NCBI RefSeq assembly: GCF_963422355.1
Contig: NC_085103.1
Location: forward strand, 2,443,731 to 2,507,730
DNA: 64,000 bases
Direction of reading: 5' to 3'
Origin: Corticium candelabrum
Lineage: Eukaryota > Porifera > Homoscleromorpha > Homosclerophorida > Plakinidae
Under the pieces are notes generated by a model. It ran no database searches and had not been told where the DNA came from. It was given only the letters and a program-made list of their open reading frames with translations. The position numbers were made by a program, and so were the translations under genes. How positions within the stretch are numbered: position 1 is the stretch's first letter; each line of letters begins with the position of its first letter. Of the stretch, positions 38,841-49,773 are shown piece after piece.

Positions 38841-40574
38841 ATGAAAGCTTTGTGCTCCATCCTTATCCTTCCTCTGCTTTCTCTGACAGTAGTGAGCGAC
38901 GTAAATGGAGGAGAGTGTGATGTAAGAGATTTACAGCATTTTGGATACATTTAAAAAAATTACTGCGCAATTTATAAATTAATTAGGACCTATTCATTTA
39001 TTGCACAAGGTTGTGTATAAAATAGAATTAACATATTGTATCTTAGAGTAAGTCTAATGCTATTCGTTGTGACTTATAGGCTGTAAACGAGAATTCAGTG
39101 CCGTTACTTGTGGCTCAGCATGCTGCAAGATTGACCAAACAGCTGCAGACTCGACTGCAATCTTGTGAAGGACACACGATAATAGAAGAAATACGAGGAA
39201 ATTTTAGTCTACTATCACAGCACGGTTCAGGTCTCATGAAGTTAATACAAATCCAGACTGAAAACGATTTTCTTTGAACCGAGCTGCAAGACACGATTGC
39301 TACTCTAGATGAATGATAAACATAGAGTACGGTGTGTATAAACAAGAGAAGACATGAAATTATAATACTTTTTCAGGATTTCAGAAAGGAACCAATTCTT
39401 GATTGAATTTAATAAAAAAATTGTTTCACTATTACAACGGTCAGTTGATATTTTTGAAACGAAATAATGTTTGACTGGATGCAATTTTTGCTTGTGTAGA
39501 ATATGTCAGAGAAGGCAAAACAGGAGATGGTACTATCCGAAATTCTGCTGATGTGACTTGCAATGGAATACGTAAATGTTATCAGAAAACAGGTCATAAT
39601 GTCACATCATCTGTACGTTGGATTAATCCTGGTCAAGTATGAATTTTACAAATAAATTTTTGTAGTTTATTTTTAAATGGACGCCATTTTTAATGTTATT
39701 TTACGTAGAAAGGAGAAGAGTTTAAAATCTATTGCAATTTTGAATCATTTGGAGGCGGGTGGAGTCTTGCGTATTCGAGTCGTGATGATAGCAGTGGTAA
39801 CAACAACATGAAGGAAGGCAACAGATCCACTGCTAACATAACGAATCTCGATCCCGGAAATACAAACAAACGTTTGGCATACGACGTTTTAAAAGCCATT
39901 GAAGACAGTAAGGAGGGATACAGTCAAATAATGCTGACTGGTTACCAAGACTATGGATGTAAGTATAGTGTTAATTAATAAATAATTTCAATTATTTAAA
40001 ATTTGATATAATTGTTTTCAACAATTATAGCCAAAAGTCAGATGATAAAAATGTATTTTAACAAGACTGCAATCAGTGGACTTAATTTTGAGGATTTTTT
40101 GGAGGGAGGTCTAACACGTCAAAAGCGTGGATGTGGATCAGTAAGTTACATGCAATTTTTAACTTCATACCTACAATAAAACGTTGTTTGTAAAGTTTTC
40201 TTACTATGATAAAGAACTATCCCGTGGCAAAAATATTGCTCTTTCCTGGGTATGTACTACATTTAAGAGTAAGCATTTGTACCTAACGGTGAATGTTTGA
40301 TTGCTAATTAACTTAGGAAGATGACACGTTTGTTGCTGGAGCTGTCGCGTCTGGCTGTGCTTGGAGCAAAGAAGTCTGGAATGGTTAATTATTTCAACAC
40401 TACAACTTTTTAAAATCAAATTTTTATTGTTGTTGTTTTGCAGAAATAGACAATAGCGGAGGGCACATTCTTGCTCCTGCTAATGGGACAATGCTGAAGG
40501 TTACGGGAGCCGAACTTCAGCCAAAGAAGCAAGCAAGCAAGCATCGCGGATTATATCATATGTTTGTTCGCTAA
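38841..40574 (+). pseudogene. Secreted fibrinogen-like (lectin-like) protein with in-frame stop
   Basis: Exons: 38841-38921 (signal peptide MKALCSILILPLLSLTVVS), 39080 onward (short helical stretch RLTKQLQTRLQSC), 39500-39636, 39709-39958, 40031-40140, 40196-40249, 40317-40383 and 40444-40574. The core CNFESFGGGWSLAYSS is the conserved start of fibrinogen-related and intelectin-like domains; cysteines in TCNGIRKC and SGCAWS and the end GHILAPANG to LYHMFVR fit a small single-domain secreted lectin. In the second exon the frame meets TGA at 39275-39277, then continues as a helix-like TELQDTIATLDE before another TGA. Hence either the gene is broken or the exon ends before the first TGA with a donor I did not find. 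Downstream exons keep good phase and splice sites, so loss of function, if real, is recent. Ligand unknown. Confidence 0.6.
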
Positions 40575-41191
40575 CTCGAGCAACTAGAAATGAACAATAC
40601 TCGGAACATTACCGACGACATCAATTCTGCAACTGAACTTCTGTTTTTCACAATTTAGTGTTTGTCTGGTGTTATCTTAACTACTCATGCTTTTGCCGTC
40701 TCTAATTGACATCTATATAGATGACCTCTTGAAAAAATTATTTACTTCTGGAATGTGGGGCGAAAGTGACTAATGCATACGTAAATGCAGATGCAGGCGG
40801 GAAGGGTATTGCTATGCCTGACTAGCAATGGGGGGGATTGACTTCACGCTGCTACGGGACACGCCTACTTCTTATTTGCTTTTTACTAGCTGATACAGTG
40901 GCCTATCCAGACTAAAAAGGTGGTGCAAACTTTGAAAGTTTAGCGAGGTTTCACTGAAGAGTGTCACGTGTGTCTCAATAGTGAGGGGGCTCATCAATAA
41001 TGTTGAACATGTGACGTCATAGAGAACGCGTAACATTTTAGGAATAAGACTGCTGGATTCTCAAACAAACTAAGATTAAATACAAAAATAATTTTAACAA
41101 GCCACGCCTTCAAAAAGTGGGGTAGCGCCTACTCATAGTACATGACTCCTTTAGTAATTGTTTACGAATGCCCTATTATACGTCACCAGAT
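40575..41191. other. Intergenic, no gene recognised
   Basis: Between the fibrinogen-like gene and the MULE. No open frame or repeat ends recognised. Confidence 0.35.
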
Positions 41192-41200
41192 GAATTTTAT
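41192..41200. repeat. Target-site duplication, left
   Basis: GAATTTTAT lies directly before the left terminal repeat; GAATTCTAT (51053-51061) lies directly after the right one. Nine bases with one mismatch, the length expected for Mutator-like elements. Confidence 0.8.
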
Positions 41201-42479
41201 TAGTCTCGTGTAGCCAGACCCCTTTCCGCCGCGAGGGAGCAAATTTTTTTGGGTCCACTTCACAAACACACATCCCGGATATATAGCCCGGATTAGTTTA
41301 ACTTGCACGTGCACAGTAGACCATTCTCACGTGCACGCATGGCTCACGATCATGATTTAGTAGTTCGAAATGTGTTGTTATGCTAACAGATCGTGGGAAT
41401 TGCGCTTTCTCTGCGAGCAGTTACCACACTGAGTAAGCAACGGTGGCAGTGAAAGGAGAGCCCCAATACGGGGAATGTTGGTTGCTACAAACCGTTTTCT
41501 TTGCAGAAATCGACTTTCTCGAGAAACTGTTGACTCCAGAAAAGCTTTACGTGATGCAGTTATTATACAAGACGGCAGAGGTTTGTACATTTTGCTAATT
41601 AGTTGATAGTAGTTGATGAACTAATTATTAATTTATTAGAATAAAGTATTTAGTAACATTATAGCACAGTTTATGTATTTATGGTAGTATTTTTAACCTT
41701 AAATATGATTTCATAAATAGTAATTTATAATTTATAAGTGTGTATATACAGTAGTGGACAAAAGTATTTGCTGGGCAAGAAATTTCAAGGGTTTTTCAGT
41801 ATGTCTGTGTTTGGGTGGAAGCACAAAATACTAATAAAGCGACTTCTTGGTCAATGTTTGTCATGCAATGGCAAAATCGAGACTAATTGGTATAGAATTG
41901 AGTCTAAATCAGTTGGTTGTTGCAATTTAAGATTATAGTTACAACCTAGTTAAAAGCCGATTAAGTTTACATTACAACTTATCAAAGCATATTCAATGCA
42001 AACAATATTACAACCTTTGAAAACAAACTAACTTATCCATTTGTGCTCACATCGGCACCTATTTCCATTCTGTAGGCCAGAGTATGATGAAAATCAACAA
42101 AAGAACTACCCGGCAAATACTTTTGTCCACTACTGTATATACTAGTAACTATTGCAGAAGAACCTGTTTATTAATCATGTACTCTGCTGTTACCGCAATT
42201 AATTTGTTTGCATAAGAAATGTATGGCAAACAGACAGAATTACAGGAAGTTGTTGATCTGGACAGTCTGTTGCCACAGAACACAGTTTTTCATTAGCCTA
42301 AAATACGTAGAATCAATGCATGATCCATTTTAACAATAAAATTAAAACACACACAATGAAGATGCCTATTTTTCTAGTGGGTGCACAGTTTGCTGGACTT
42401 AAACAGGAATGACTTGTTCTGAACACTCATTCTGAACACTCTAACTACAATCTGTTCCTCTCTTTATATCAAGGAATAT
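41201..42479 (+). repeat. MULE terminal inverted repeat, left
   Basis: Matches the reverse complement of 49774-51052 base for base apart from a few substitutions and one-base indels (for example TTTCCGCC versus TTTCGCC). The inner border follows GGAATAT. Contains a nested MITE at 41749-42135. An identical 70-residue and an identical 66-residue open frame in both copies reflect the identity of the repeats, not proven genes. Confidence 0.92.
41749..42135 (+). mobile_element. Mariner/Tc1-type MITE nested in the left terminal repeat
   Basis: 387 bp with inverted ends CAGTAGTGGACAAAAGTATT and AATACTTTTGTCCACTACTG, flanked by TA on both sides. This kind of end and TA target site is typical of Tc1/mariner elements. 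No transposase. The same insertion is present in the right terminal repeat. Confidence 0.88.
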
Positions 42480-42528
42480 GAACATAGACAGTTTACTCAA
42501 CTCAAAAAATCTTGTATCCTTGTACAGT

Positions 42529-43377
42529 TTAGATGGCATTAGGGGTATTTGTTTTCAAACTTATTGTCAGATTGTGGTTTCTCTTTGCTCTCTGGTGGAT
42601 TCGTTTGGGGATAATGTTTCTGTTGAATATGTTGGTTGTAGCTTTGGCTTTCATGAACAAACTTGGACGTCCTGCTGATGCTGGACAGGTAGAAAAGGAC
42701 TTGAAGTGTCGTCTAGCTACAGCAGTAGGTTGCACTCGAATCTTTTTCTTTTGTTTTCTGACTCCCACCTCTTTACCAAACATATGTAGAGCAGAAAGCA
42801 GTCGCTGCTGTGTACCAGGTGAATGGATTCCTTTTCCTCGTAGTTTCCAATAATTGGAACAAAACCTTTCTACTGCAACTATGAAGCTGTCTGTGACATG
42901 ACTTTCATGCAGCCCTTCCTTGATATCTTTAGTGACCTGTAGTACTCTTTCAATGACGTCCCTTGACTTTTCATAGCATCCTGTGTTAATTGGTTGTGCT
43001 TGATCTCTTTGAAATGTATTGCTAAAATCAATGTTGTCGTCAGCTGCAGTTGCCACTTTAGTTGTATCACAGGAACAAGGGGCAATTTTTTCAAAGGAAC
43101 GTTTAATATCTTCATCAGACCAATTCACACTGATTGAAAGAGACTTTAGATGTTCTTCTTCTGCTCTTTGGTGGACACTACTGTAAAAGGAAATGGGTTG
43201 GCAGTGTTGTCCTAATGCCACTGCTGCAAAAGCTGACGGCCTTGAGGCGAATACGTTGGGATAGTATTGGCACTGCTTTTGCGATACTTCATTGCTGCTG
43301 CAAATTGGTATTTGCAAGGTTGACTTTGCATTCCGATGGGACAGGTGCACTAACCCAGTTGTAAGTCTACTATCCAC
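42529..43377 (-). pseudogene. MULE transposase C-terminal part and SWIM region
   Basis: The 282-residue frame includes blocks typical of the end of MULE proteins, for example FYSSVHQRAEEEHLKSL and RVQPTAVARRH. The SWIM finger itself lies in the neighbouring frame near 43300-43349 (CTCPIGMQSQPCKY), with Tyr where the last zinc-binding His is expected. It is preceded by TAG at 43350-43352. The frame must shift near 43215 to pass from GRQLLQQ to ALGQHC. These are two lesions in this part alone. Confidence 0.75.
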
Positions 43378-44360
43378 GTTCTATTCTTGTCTGACTGACT
43401 CACAACAGTATAAACGTCTGGGTCATCTGTTGCGACAATGTCGTCAGATGGAATGGTGTGTGCTTTCATTCCTGTCACAGTAAATCTTGTAGAGACAAAA
43501 TGATCTAATCTGTTTGTGGCAACAGATATTAAACGTCGCTGGTAATACAGTTCGAGAGTCTGTGTGAGAAGATTGAACATTTGTACCACATTCCAAGCTT
43601 TATTCCTTTGGAAAAGGATGTCTTTTATGATGTGTATGCTAGCCTCTGAATAATTGTTAGTATAGCTGCCTCGTGTGGGAAAGTTCTTTCGGAAACACAC
43701 AACCCATTCTTTTCTTCGTTGCCAATAATCACCTAGTCTCTTTTTGAATGTCTGAAAAGGGCTTTTGTCTACTTCACGTTTGATTTCAGTCAATGCTTGC
43801 TCACTTGGGGCATAAACAAGTCGTTTTGTTAGTGCCATACAGGTAATTCTGTCTGTGCCACAGATACCAGAATTTGAGCTCCAAAGCCATCTCCATGTAC
43901 TTTGTAAAAAATGAAAGACACATAGGTGTAATTCCGCTTGAGGCCATGTACTCTTTAGAGCAATCCGTTCGCTTGCACAGTCATCTGTCAATAATGTTAG
44001 TGGTCCAAGATTTGGGCCTCTTCCAAAAAATGCACACTTAGGCAGTATGTGGCACAGTGCTGTAAACCCTGCTGACAAGGTAACAGCATCTTCACTGGAT
44101 GTCATAACTGCAGCAAGTGGTAGAGCTCCTACGGATGTGCCGCAGCTAAGTATGAACACAGCTGTGTTCAAGTTATCAAGACTGGCTGTTGAGTCACAAA
44201 AGACTAGCTCTGCACTTTGTGTGACCATTTCATGGACTCTGGCCATGAGAGGAGTGACTAGAGCTAAAAGGAAGGGCATGGCATCAGTATTTCTGGTCTT
44301 TGGTTTAGGTTCATCTGTATTCATTGCAGCTGCTTCTTCATAAGGTTGAAGAAATACTCA
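43350..44360 (-). pseudogene. MULE DDE transposase core
   Basis: The 324-residue open frame (44324-43350) contains the acidic residues of the MULE catalytic core: D in LVFCDSTASLD, D in LLTDDCASERIAL, and E in NNYSEASIHI, with the family C-x-x-H (LHLCVFHFLQ) and a W-x-x-L block (WRWLW). Translation upstream in the same frame passes a TGA at 44358-44360 and continues into the FLYWCH-like part, so the protein was once continuous. A TAG ends the frame just before the SWIM finger. Confidence 0.85.
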
Positions 44361-45128
44361 CCCACCCTCTTTCTCATGTTCCTTGTTGTATCGTTGTACT
44401 TCCTCGAGCAGTCGCTCAAACATAGCCTCTCCATTTTCTGGTCCAATGTTGTCTGATCGCCATTTTCTAAATAGGCGTTGAACGTCTTGTACATTTGGGT
44501 TTATGGCTCTGTCTTCAAGAGTGCTCTCAACTTCTCGTGGATCACTCTTCAGCTGGAGCTGGGTCAAGTATTCATGTCTTGCAGAGGCAGCACAACTGCC
44601 AGACTCAAAGAGATTAATGTACGCTTTTTTCACAGCTTCTGTGACTGGTCTAAAGCTGAGCGCATGGCCACTGTGGATCGGGTGGTTATGCGTGTACTTC
44701 AGATTGATAAGGCAAGGATAGTCAGGGTGGTCTGAGATTTTAGATACCTCAGGTGGGTATACCCTAACTATTAAACTGCTAGGACACATTGACTTTTTGT
44801 CTCGTGTGGAACAATGTTTGGTGGTTTTCTTTAGTTTACACTTGCTTTCTGTGGACATTTGTGACAGAGTTTTCTGTTTCCTGTAATGATGACAATGACG
44901 AACAGTTTTAAAAAGAAGCCGTCTTCCTTTTGCTTTGAAACCAGTAGTGATTCGATAGGTGGTTTTTGAAACCTCTCCAAAATGTTTAATCCACTGGACA
45001 GCTGCAGTTTCACAATTGGCACTTGTCCATGCTTCTAAAGTAAAGTTGCTTGTTTCAGCTCCTAGGAAGCTTTCCGATTCATGCTGACAATAGGAGTCAA
45101 CAAAATAGTTGTACTGCTGAGGGAGCAA
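44361..45128 (-). pseudogene. MULE N-terminal FLYWCH-like zinc-binding part
   Basis: The 256-residue frame shows the WRKY-GCM1/FLYWCH-type arrangement (RHCHHYRK, then SMCPSSLIVRV, then KYTHNHPIHSG), which binds transposon ends in related elements. The frame upstream remains open only to TAA at 45222-45224; beyond it the same frame continues as a 129-residue Ser/Lys-rich segment (to 45611). This shows a further disabling stop. Confidence 0.75.
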
Positions 45129-45221
45129 GGGTATAATACTGGTAGGGAGGCCTGAATCAGATTTGCATTTGTGTTTGGCATCAAGTGAGTGCTCTAGATT
45201 GGCTTCACTGGTAGTGTGAAA

Positions 45222-45611
45222 TTATTGAAATGTGTCTGTGCTTAAAGTGCATCTCTTCACATAAACTGACTGTTGTTCTACTACAGGCATGGAGGTTTCA
45301 CTGACATTGTCAGCTTCTGTACTCTGTGAATGACTCTCATTAGAAGTGCACCAGGTTACATTAGACGAGAAAGGATTCCTCTTGGCAGCTGAAACGGCCT
45401 TAGCGAGAGTGAAGTTTTTTCTACCAACTTTGTTTGCTTTGTCAAGCACATAGCAGGAGGGCTGATCAGTAGTTGCTTTGCATGGTGAAGCTGCTGAAGA
45501 GTTGCATTTTTCTCCTGAAACTTTGGTCTTTAATGTTTTACTCAAACTTAAGCAAAGCTTCCGGCATTCAGGTTGCTTGAGATGGTGGCTTTGGATTTGC
45601 TGAGACTGCAA
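45222..45611 (-). pseudogene. MULE linker segment between protease and DNA-binding part
   Basis: 129-residue open frame, rich in Ser, Lys and Thr, without a recognised domain. It ends at a TAA but the same frame continues toward the FLYWCH-like region, and its start overlaps the end of the Ulp1 frame in another register. It is best read as part of one broken transposase gene. Confidence 0.5.
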
Positions 45612-46501
45612 GTTTCATCAGCTAGTATGGACTTATCTATGATATTTGAAATTTTAATTTGATCAGAAAGCAGCCATACTGCCAAGGTATTCCTTAGGTA
45701 GTGAGCATAATGGCTTGGTTGAAGGTAAAGTTTGAGTTTTGCTTTGTCACAATAGAAGGACAGCTGTGGTGAACAGATGTATGCCCACAGATTTTCTGGA
45801 GAAAATGCTGCAACTGCCACAAAAACAAAGGCAATAACCCCACAAAGAGAAGAACATGTTTGTATTGGGAAATTTTTGCAATGCCGTGAGCATCCATGTT
45901 TTCCATCTTTGTCAAATGTCGGCCTATGCATAGGAATCAAATCATGAATATCCACTCTTTCACCTAAGGCAGTGCTTAGATAGTCCAGTGTTTGTATTAG
46001 TTCTACCAACAAGTTGCTAGGAACTGGGTATCCCAATGGGTCACCATAGAAGGAAGCTTTTGAATTCAAATCTAAAGCAACCACTGTCCAATGATTCTCA
46101 CTCATCAATGTATTTGATGCAACAGAAGATCCAGTTATGGCATCAATTTGTACGTTGACAATCAGGAATATAAGTCTAATCTTCTTTCTGTTGTTCAGAG
46201 CTGATGCTATGGATTTGCTCAACGTGAATTTGCAAACTTCAGATAGCACAAGGCAAAGACAATCTTGTGACGAGCGATTGAGAAGCGATGTCATACCTTC
46301 AAGCAGTGTATCTAGCAACCATCTGTCACATGCCAGTCTAGACATTTGGTAGCTAGTCACGTCACCGAATGCCACAGCAGAGGCTGGCTTGTGTGACAGA
46401 ATTTGTTGAAATTGCTGTACCTTGCTCAAGTTCAAGAGTTCAAGATTCAAAGTGTCAGGAATGTGACAGACCTCATTGAACCACTTGTCTTCTTGAATAA
46501 C
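45548..46501 (-). pseudogene. Ulp1-like (C48) cysteine protease domain of the MULE
   Basis: An exon begins at the acceptor near 46502 and reads VIQEDKWFNEV onward. The catalytic set is visible: His in SENHWTVVALDL, Asp in FYGDPLG, Gln in FPIQTC and Cys in SSLCGV, with the usual HW pair and Q-x5-C-G spacing. Ulp1-family proteases cleave SUMO-like tails; in transposons their job is unclear. The frame itself is intact for 300 residues, but the next upstream exon contains a stop and the downstream junction is shifted. Confidence 0.8.
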
Positions 46502-47410
46502 CTGTGGGAGGACAATGCTTAGACAGGAGTATGGACATTTAATTAATGAACAAACTCATTCAACTCAAAGTATTTTGTTACTTTACTGCAGCTAAGTGGC
46601 AGAGTATTAATAATCAACATTTGTAGTTGTGAATTCAGTTAACATGAGTAGTGGTGAGCTAATATAATTTGTGGTATTCTGGACAGGAACAATCCCCATG
46701 CATATTGGTTAATATCTACACTTCTAAACAAAATAGTGTAGGCACACTTTAAAAGAAGCGTGCTTTAGCTATAGGTACTTAGCAAGGCTATGTGGTACAT
46801 GTGATTACAAGTAACTAGGTCATGCAATGTACAACCTCATAATTAAATGGGGCATGAAATGCTAACTAAAATCATCTAGTCACTTAGACAGAACACTACG
46901 TTGCATAGAAACTTCAAAGAGATTCACAAATTTATCTGAAGAATGACATGCTTAATATTTTGCATTGTGTTCATAGGATGTGTGAAGAATATTGGAAGGT
47001 GGATCAGGGATTGACATGTCAAAGTACTCTCTAGCAAAATCTAGTGACTGCTGTGACATTTCTTACCAGATTTTTGATGTTTGTTTACCAGTTTACAATG
47101 CTTTATACGCATAACTCAATCTTAACCAGTTATAGTCATTACCAGTTGGATATAACAGTGTACGCTCTAGATGTTGAAGTAAGTAACATGATAATGTTTT
47201 GTTCTTGTATATACGTAGTTTCATTTGTGGTCAGTTTGAGCATGGTATACTATAAGATACTGTGAAAAAGAGGAAATTGTGGAGGGAATCATGCAGGTTT
47301 TGTGCGATTGAAGCTCATCGCTATTCCACATATATCACACAAATTAATTTTGCACTATAATAGCGCTGTTCCCTGAAATTGGACAATGTTTTCCTCACAA
47401 CTATTTCTTC

Positions 47411-47413
<3 letters not shown>

Positions 47414-47489
<76 letters not shown>
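47414..47489. repeat. (TA)n microsatellite
   Basis: About 76 bases of TA inside the MULE interior. Confidence 0.95.
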
Positions 47490-47490
<1 letters not shown>

Positions 47491-47676
47491 TGAGCACTCA
47501 TGACATTCAATCTGTAGCATATTGGTATAGTACTGAGTTGCAAATATAATAACAACCTGTGTTGTATTTCTGTGTGTACAACGTTGCTATAGATACTCTT
47601 TCATGGAACTGCTACAAGTGTGCTTTAGCAAACTACTAGTATTTAATTAATTAATTAATTAATTTCACGTACATAC

Positions 47677-48057
47677 CTGTGAGGCAATGAATTTGGTTTC
47701 ATGTATTGCCGAAAACTCTCGAATTCCCTCAAGGTCAAACACTCCAAATAAGAATGCACCAGCTTAAATGTTGTCTCCCGCCTCCTGATTGATGCTACCA
47801 GCCAGATTTCTGCAGACAGACGCATTAGGAATCATTGGGCTGCTGTGTGGGTCGCTGAAGTGAGTGTCTTTGGGCACAGTGATCACCTGGCCCTTCTCTG
47901 GACTCACATTGGGAAAGATCAGTCTCGCACAATCTTGCCTGTTTAGGTGTCTAACGGATCTAGGTGCGTTGAAAAAGAAGTACACGTGATGAGTGCAGAT
48001 AGAGCGTCTTGTAGTACACACACGTACGTGTGCATACGTACGGCTGCAGTATCTCAC
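47677..48057 (-). pseudogene. Upstream exon of the MULE protease gene with stop
   Basis: On the minus strand the frame reads RQDCARLIFPNVSPEK to INQEAGDNI, meets TAA at 47764-47766, then continues AGAFLFGVFDLEGIREF to FIASQ and a GT donor. Its end joins in phase to VIQEDKWF of the next exon. The exon start is not known. Confidence 0.5.
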
Positions 48058-48285
48058 CTGTCCTTGAATGCGGTAAGAAAAGAGCTCGGAAAATTGTCAA
48101 ACATGTCGCGAAATTGAAAAGAGCGCGAAAGAAACGGACGGGTCTAAACGCACACTTAGCTGGAGAGCTTTGGCGCGAGAAAAGTGAAACCTGCACGTGC
48201 ATGACAAACAAGTAGCACGTGCAGATGGTTACGCTCATGACGTCTACACTGATAAAAACGGAAACCCCAAATTCGCTAGTAGGTC

Positions 48286-48288
48286 TTC

Positions 48289-48347
<59 letters not shown>

Positions 48348-48417
48348 TTTTATATATATATTTATTTATTTCTTACACACCTACTCACATACAGGGAAGT
48401 CCCAACTAAGGACTTCA

Positions 48418-48474
<57 letters not shown>
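48286..48474. repeat. TA and poly-T tracts
   Basis: TA repeats at about 48286-48330, a run of about 20 T, more TA, then a second TA tract 48419-48474. Open frames across it are compositional artefacts. Confidence 0.9.
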
Positions 48475-48479
<5 letters not shown>

Positions 48480-48657
48480 GGCTCCAACGCTACTCATGAT
48501 CAGAGTTTCTAGCCAAGCTACCATACCCGTTAGTGATTGACCATTGCCAACGACATCGCATTGCTCGCCAGTGCTCATCCCACACTTGAACTTCCAACCG
48601 AAAGTCCCAGATGTTTCCACTCACCATAAACAACTCTCATAATAGAGTTACAGCCAC

Positions 48658-48714
<57 letters not shown>
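48658..48714. repeat. (CA)n microsatellite
   Basis: About 56 bases of CA inside the MULE, followed by TTGAAx repeats (TTGAATGTTGAACCTTGAACC). Confidence 0.92.
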
Positions 48715-48716
<2 letters not shown>

Positions 48717-49773
48717 TGAATGTTGAACCTTGAACCTTGAATTTGAAGTCATTTTCCCAGTTGCGGTAGACCATAGTAGAGTGTGAGTGTACTGTAATAG
48801 ATTGAAGGTCATTGAAACTTCGGTTACTTATATAAATAATATTTTTTATCACAAGACTGATCAAAAGCCAGAACCTATTTTGGGGAAACCAGCTGTGGCA
48901 TGTGCAAAAACATTCCCATACATCGCTGTATGACCAATAGCTCAAGTGGTAAGTCATACATTTGATGAACAAGCAGACATGATCTCTTACTTCCCAAGTG
49001 ACTTGTGAGGTATTTAATTAACAACGTATATGCATAATCAACTGCTCCATCTCATCATAGTAAAGAAACACCGCCCCTTGTTATTTATCAAGTTTTGAAA
49101 CCAAGATTACTGATTTAACAGCCAACCCTCATGTAATTACATGAAACCCTATCTGAGAGCAACTCCCAATCAAACAGCCAGGGACACAGTGAATGACAGA
49201 TCATTCAAGTGAGCATTATAGATATATGGTAAATAGATATACACATGATGTATGCAAATTTATTCAGAAATCTCTTTCAGCATGGCTGATCAGCCAAAGA
49301 TCCAGCAAATAATCTATCAAATGTACAAAGTACAATAGCTAAAGCACTACGAGTCAAAATGCAATGCAGCTGTACAAACTTAGTTGCACTCATTTCTTCA
49401 GAAAAATGGTCACGGTAGCTCCCTGAAGAAAGGGCACTTTCTGTGTAACTCTGTGGAGAATCTCAAAAGATGAACTAAAAATTCAAACCTTCTTTGACTT
49501 ACAAGTGCAGTACATACAACTGAGACATTGCATGCAAGTACCTTATCGAGATCCAGAAAATGTTAATTAATTGAAACACAGATGACTTATGCCTAAACCA
49601 CACATGCAATTCGTCTACTGGCAGGTGCAATAATGGAAGTTATCCAGGTTACTCATCTAGAATCTGCAACAAACAAAATCAATAACATTGATCACATACA
49701 ACATCTAATACTAAAACTCTATTCACCAATCAATATTGACCATATAAATTAAAACAAATGTCCTGGGTTGTTT

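Noticed and set aside
41378-41590. 70-residue open frame identical in both MULE arms (also 50664-50876), and a 66-residue one (41738-41938, 50316-50516)
   Set aside because: Identity follows from the inverted repeats. No known domain; the 66-residue frame runs across the start of the MITE, so it is not an independent gene.
44324-44358. A 30-bp intron to remove the TGA between FLYWCH-like and DDE parts
   Set aside because: Too short for normal splicing here (smallest introns seen are about 50 bp), and other stops in the gene cannot be removed the same way.
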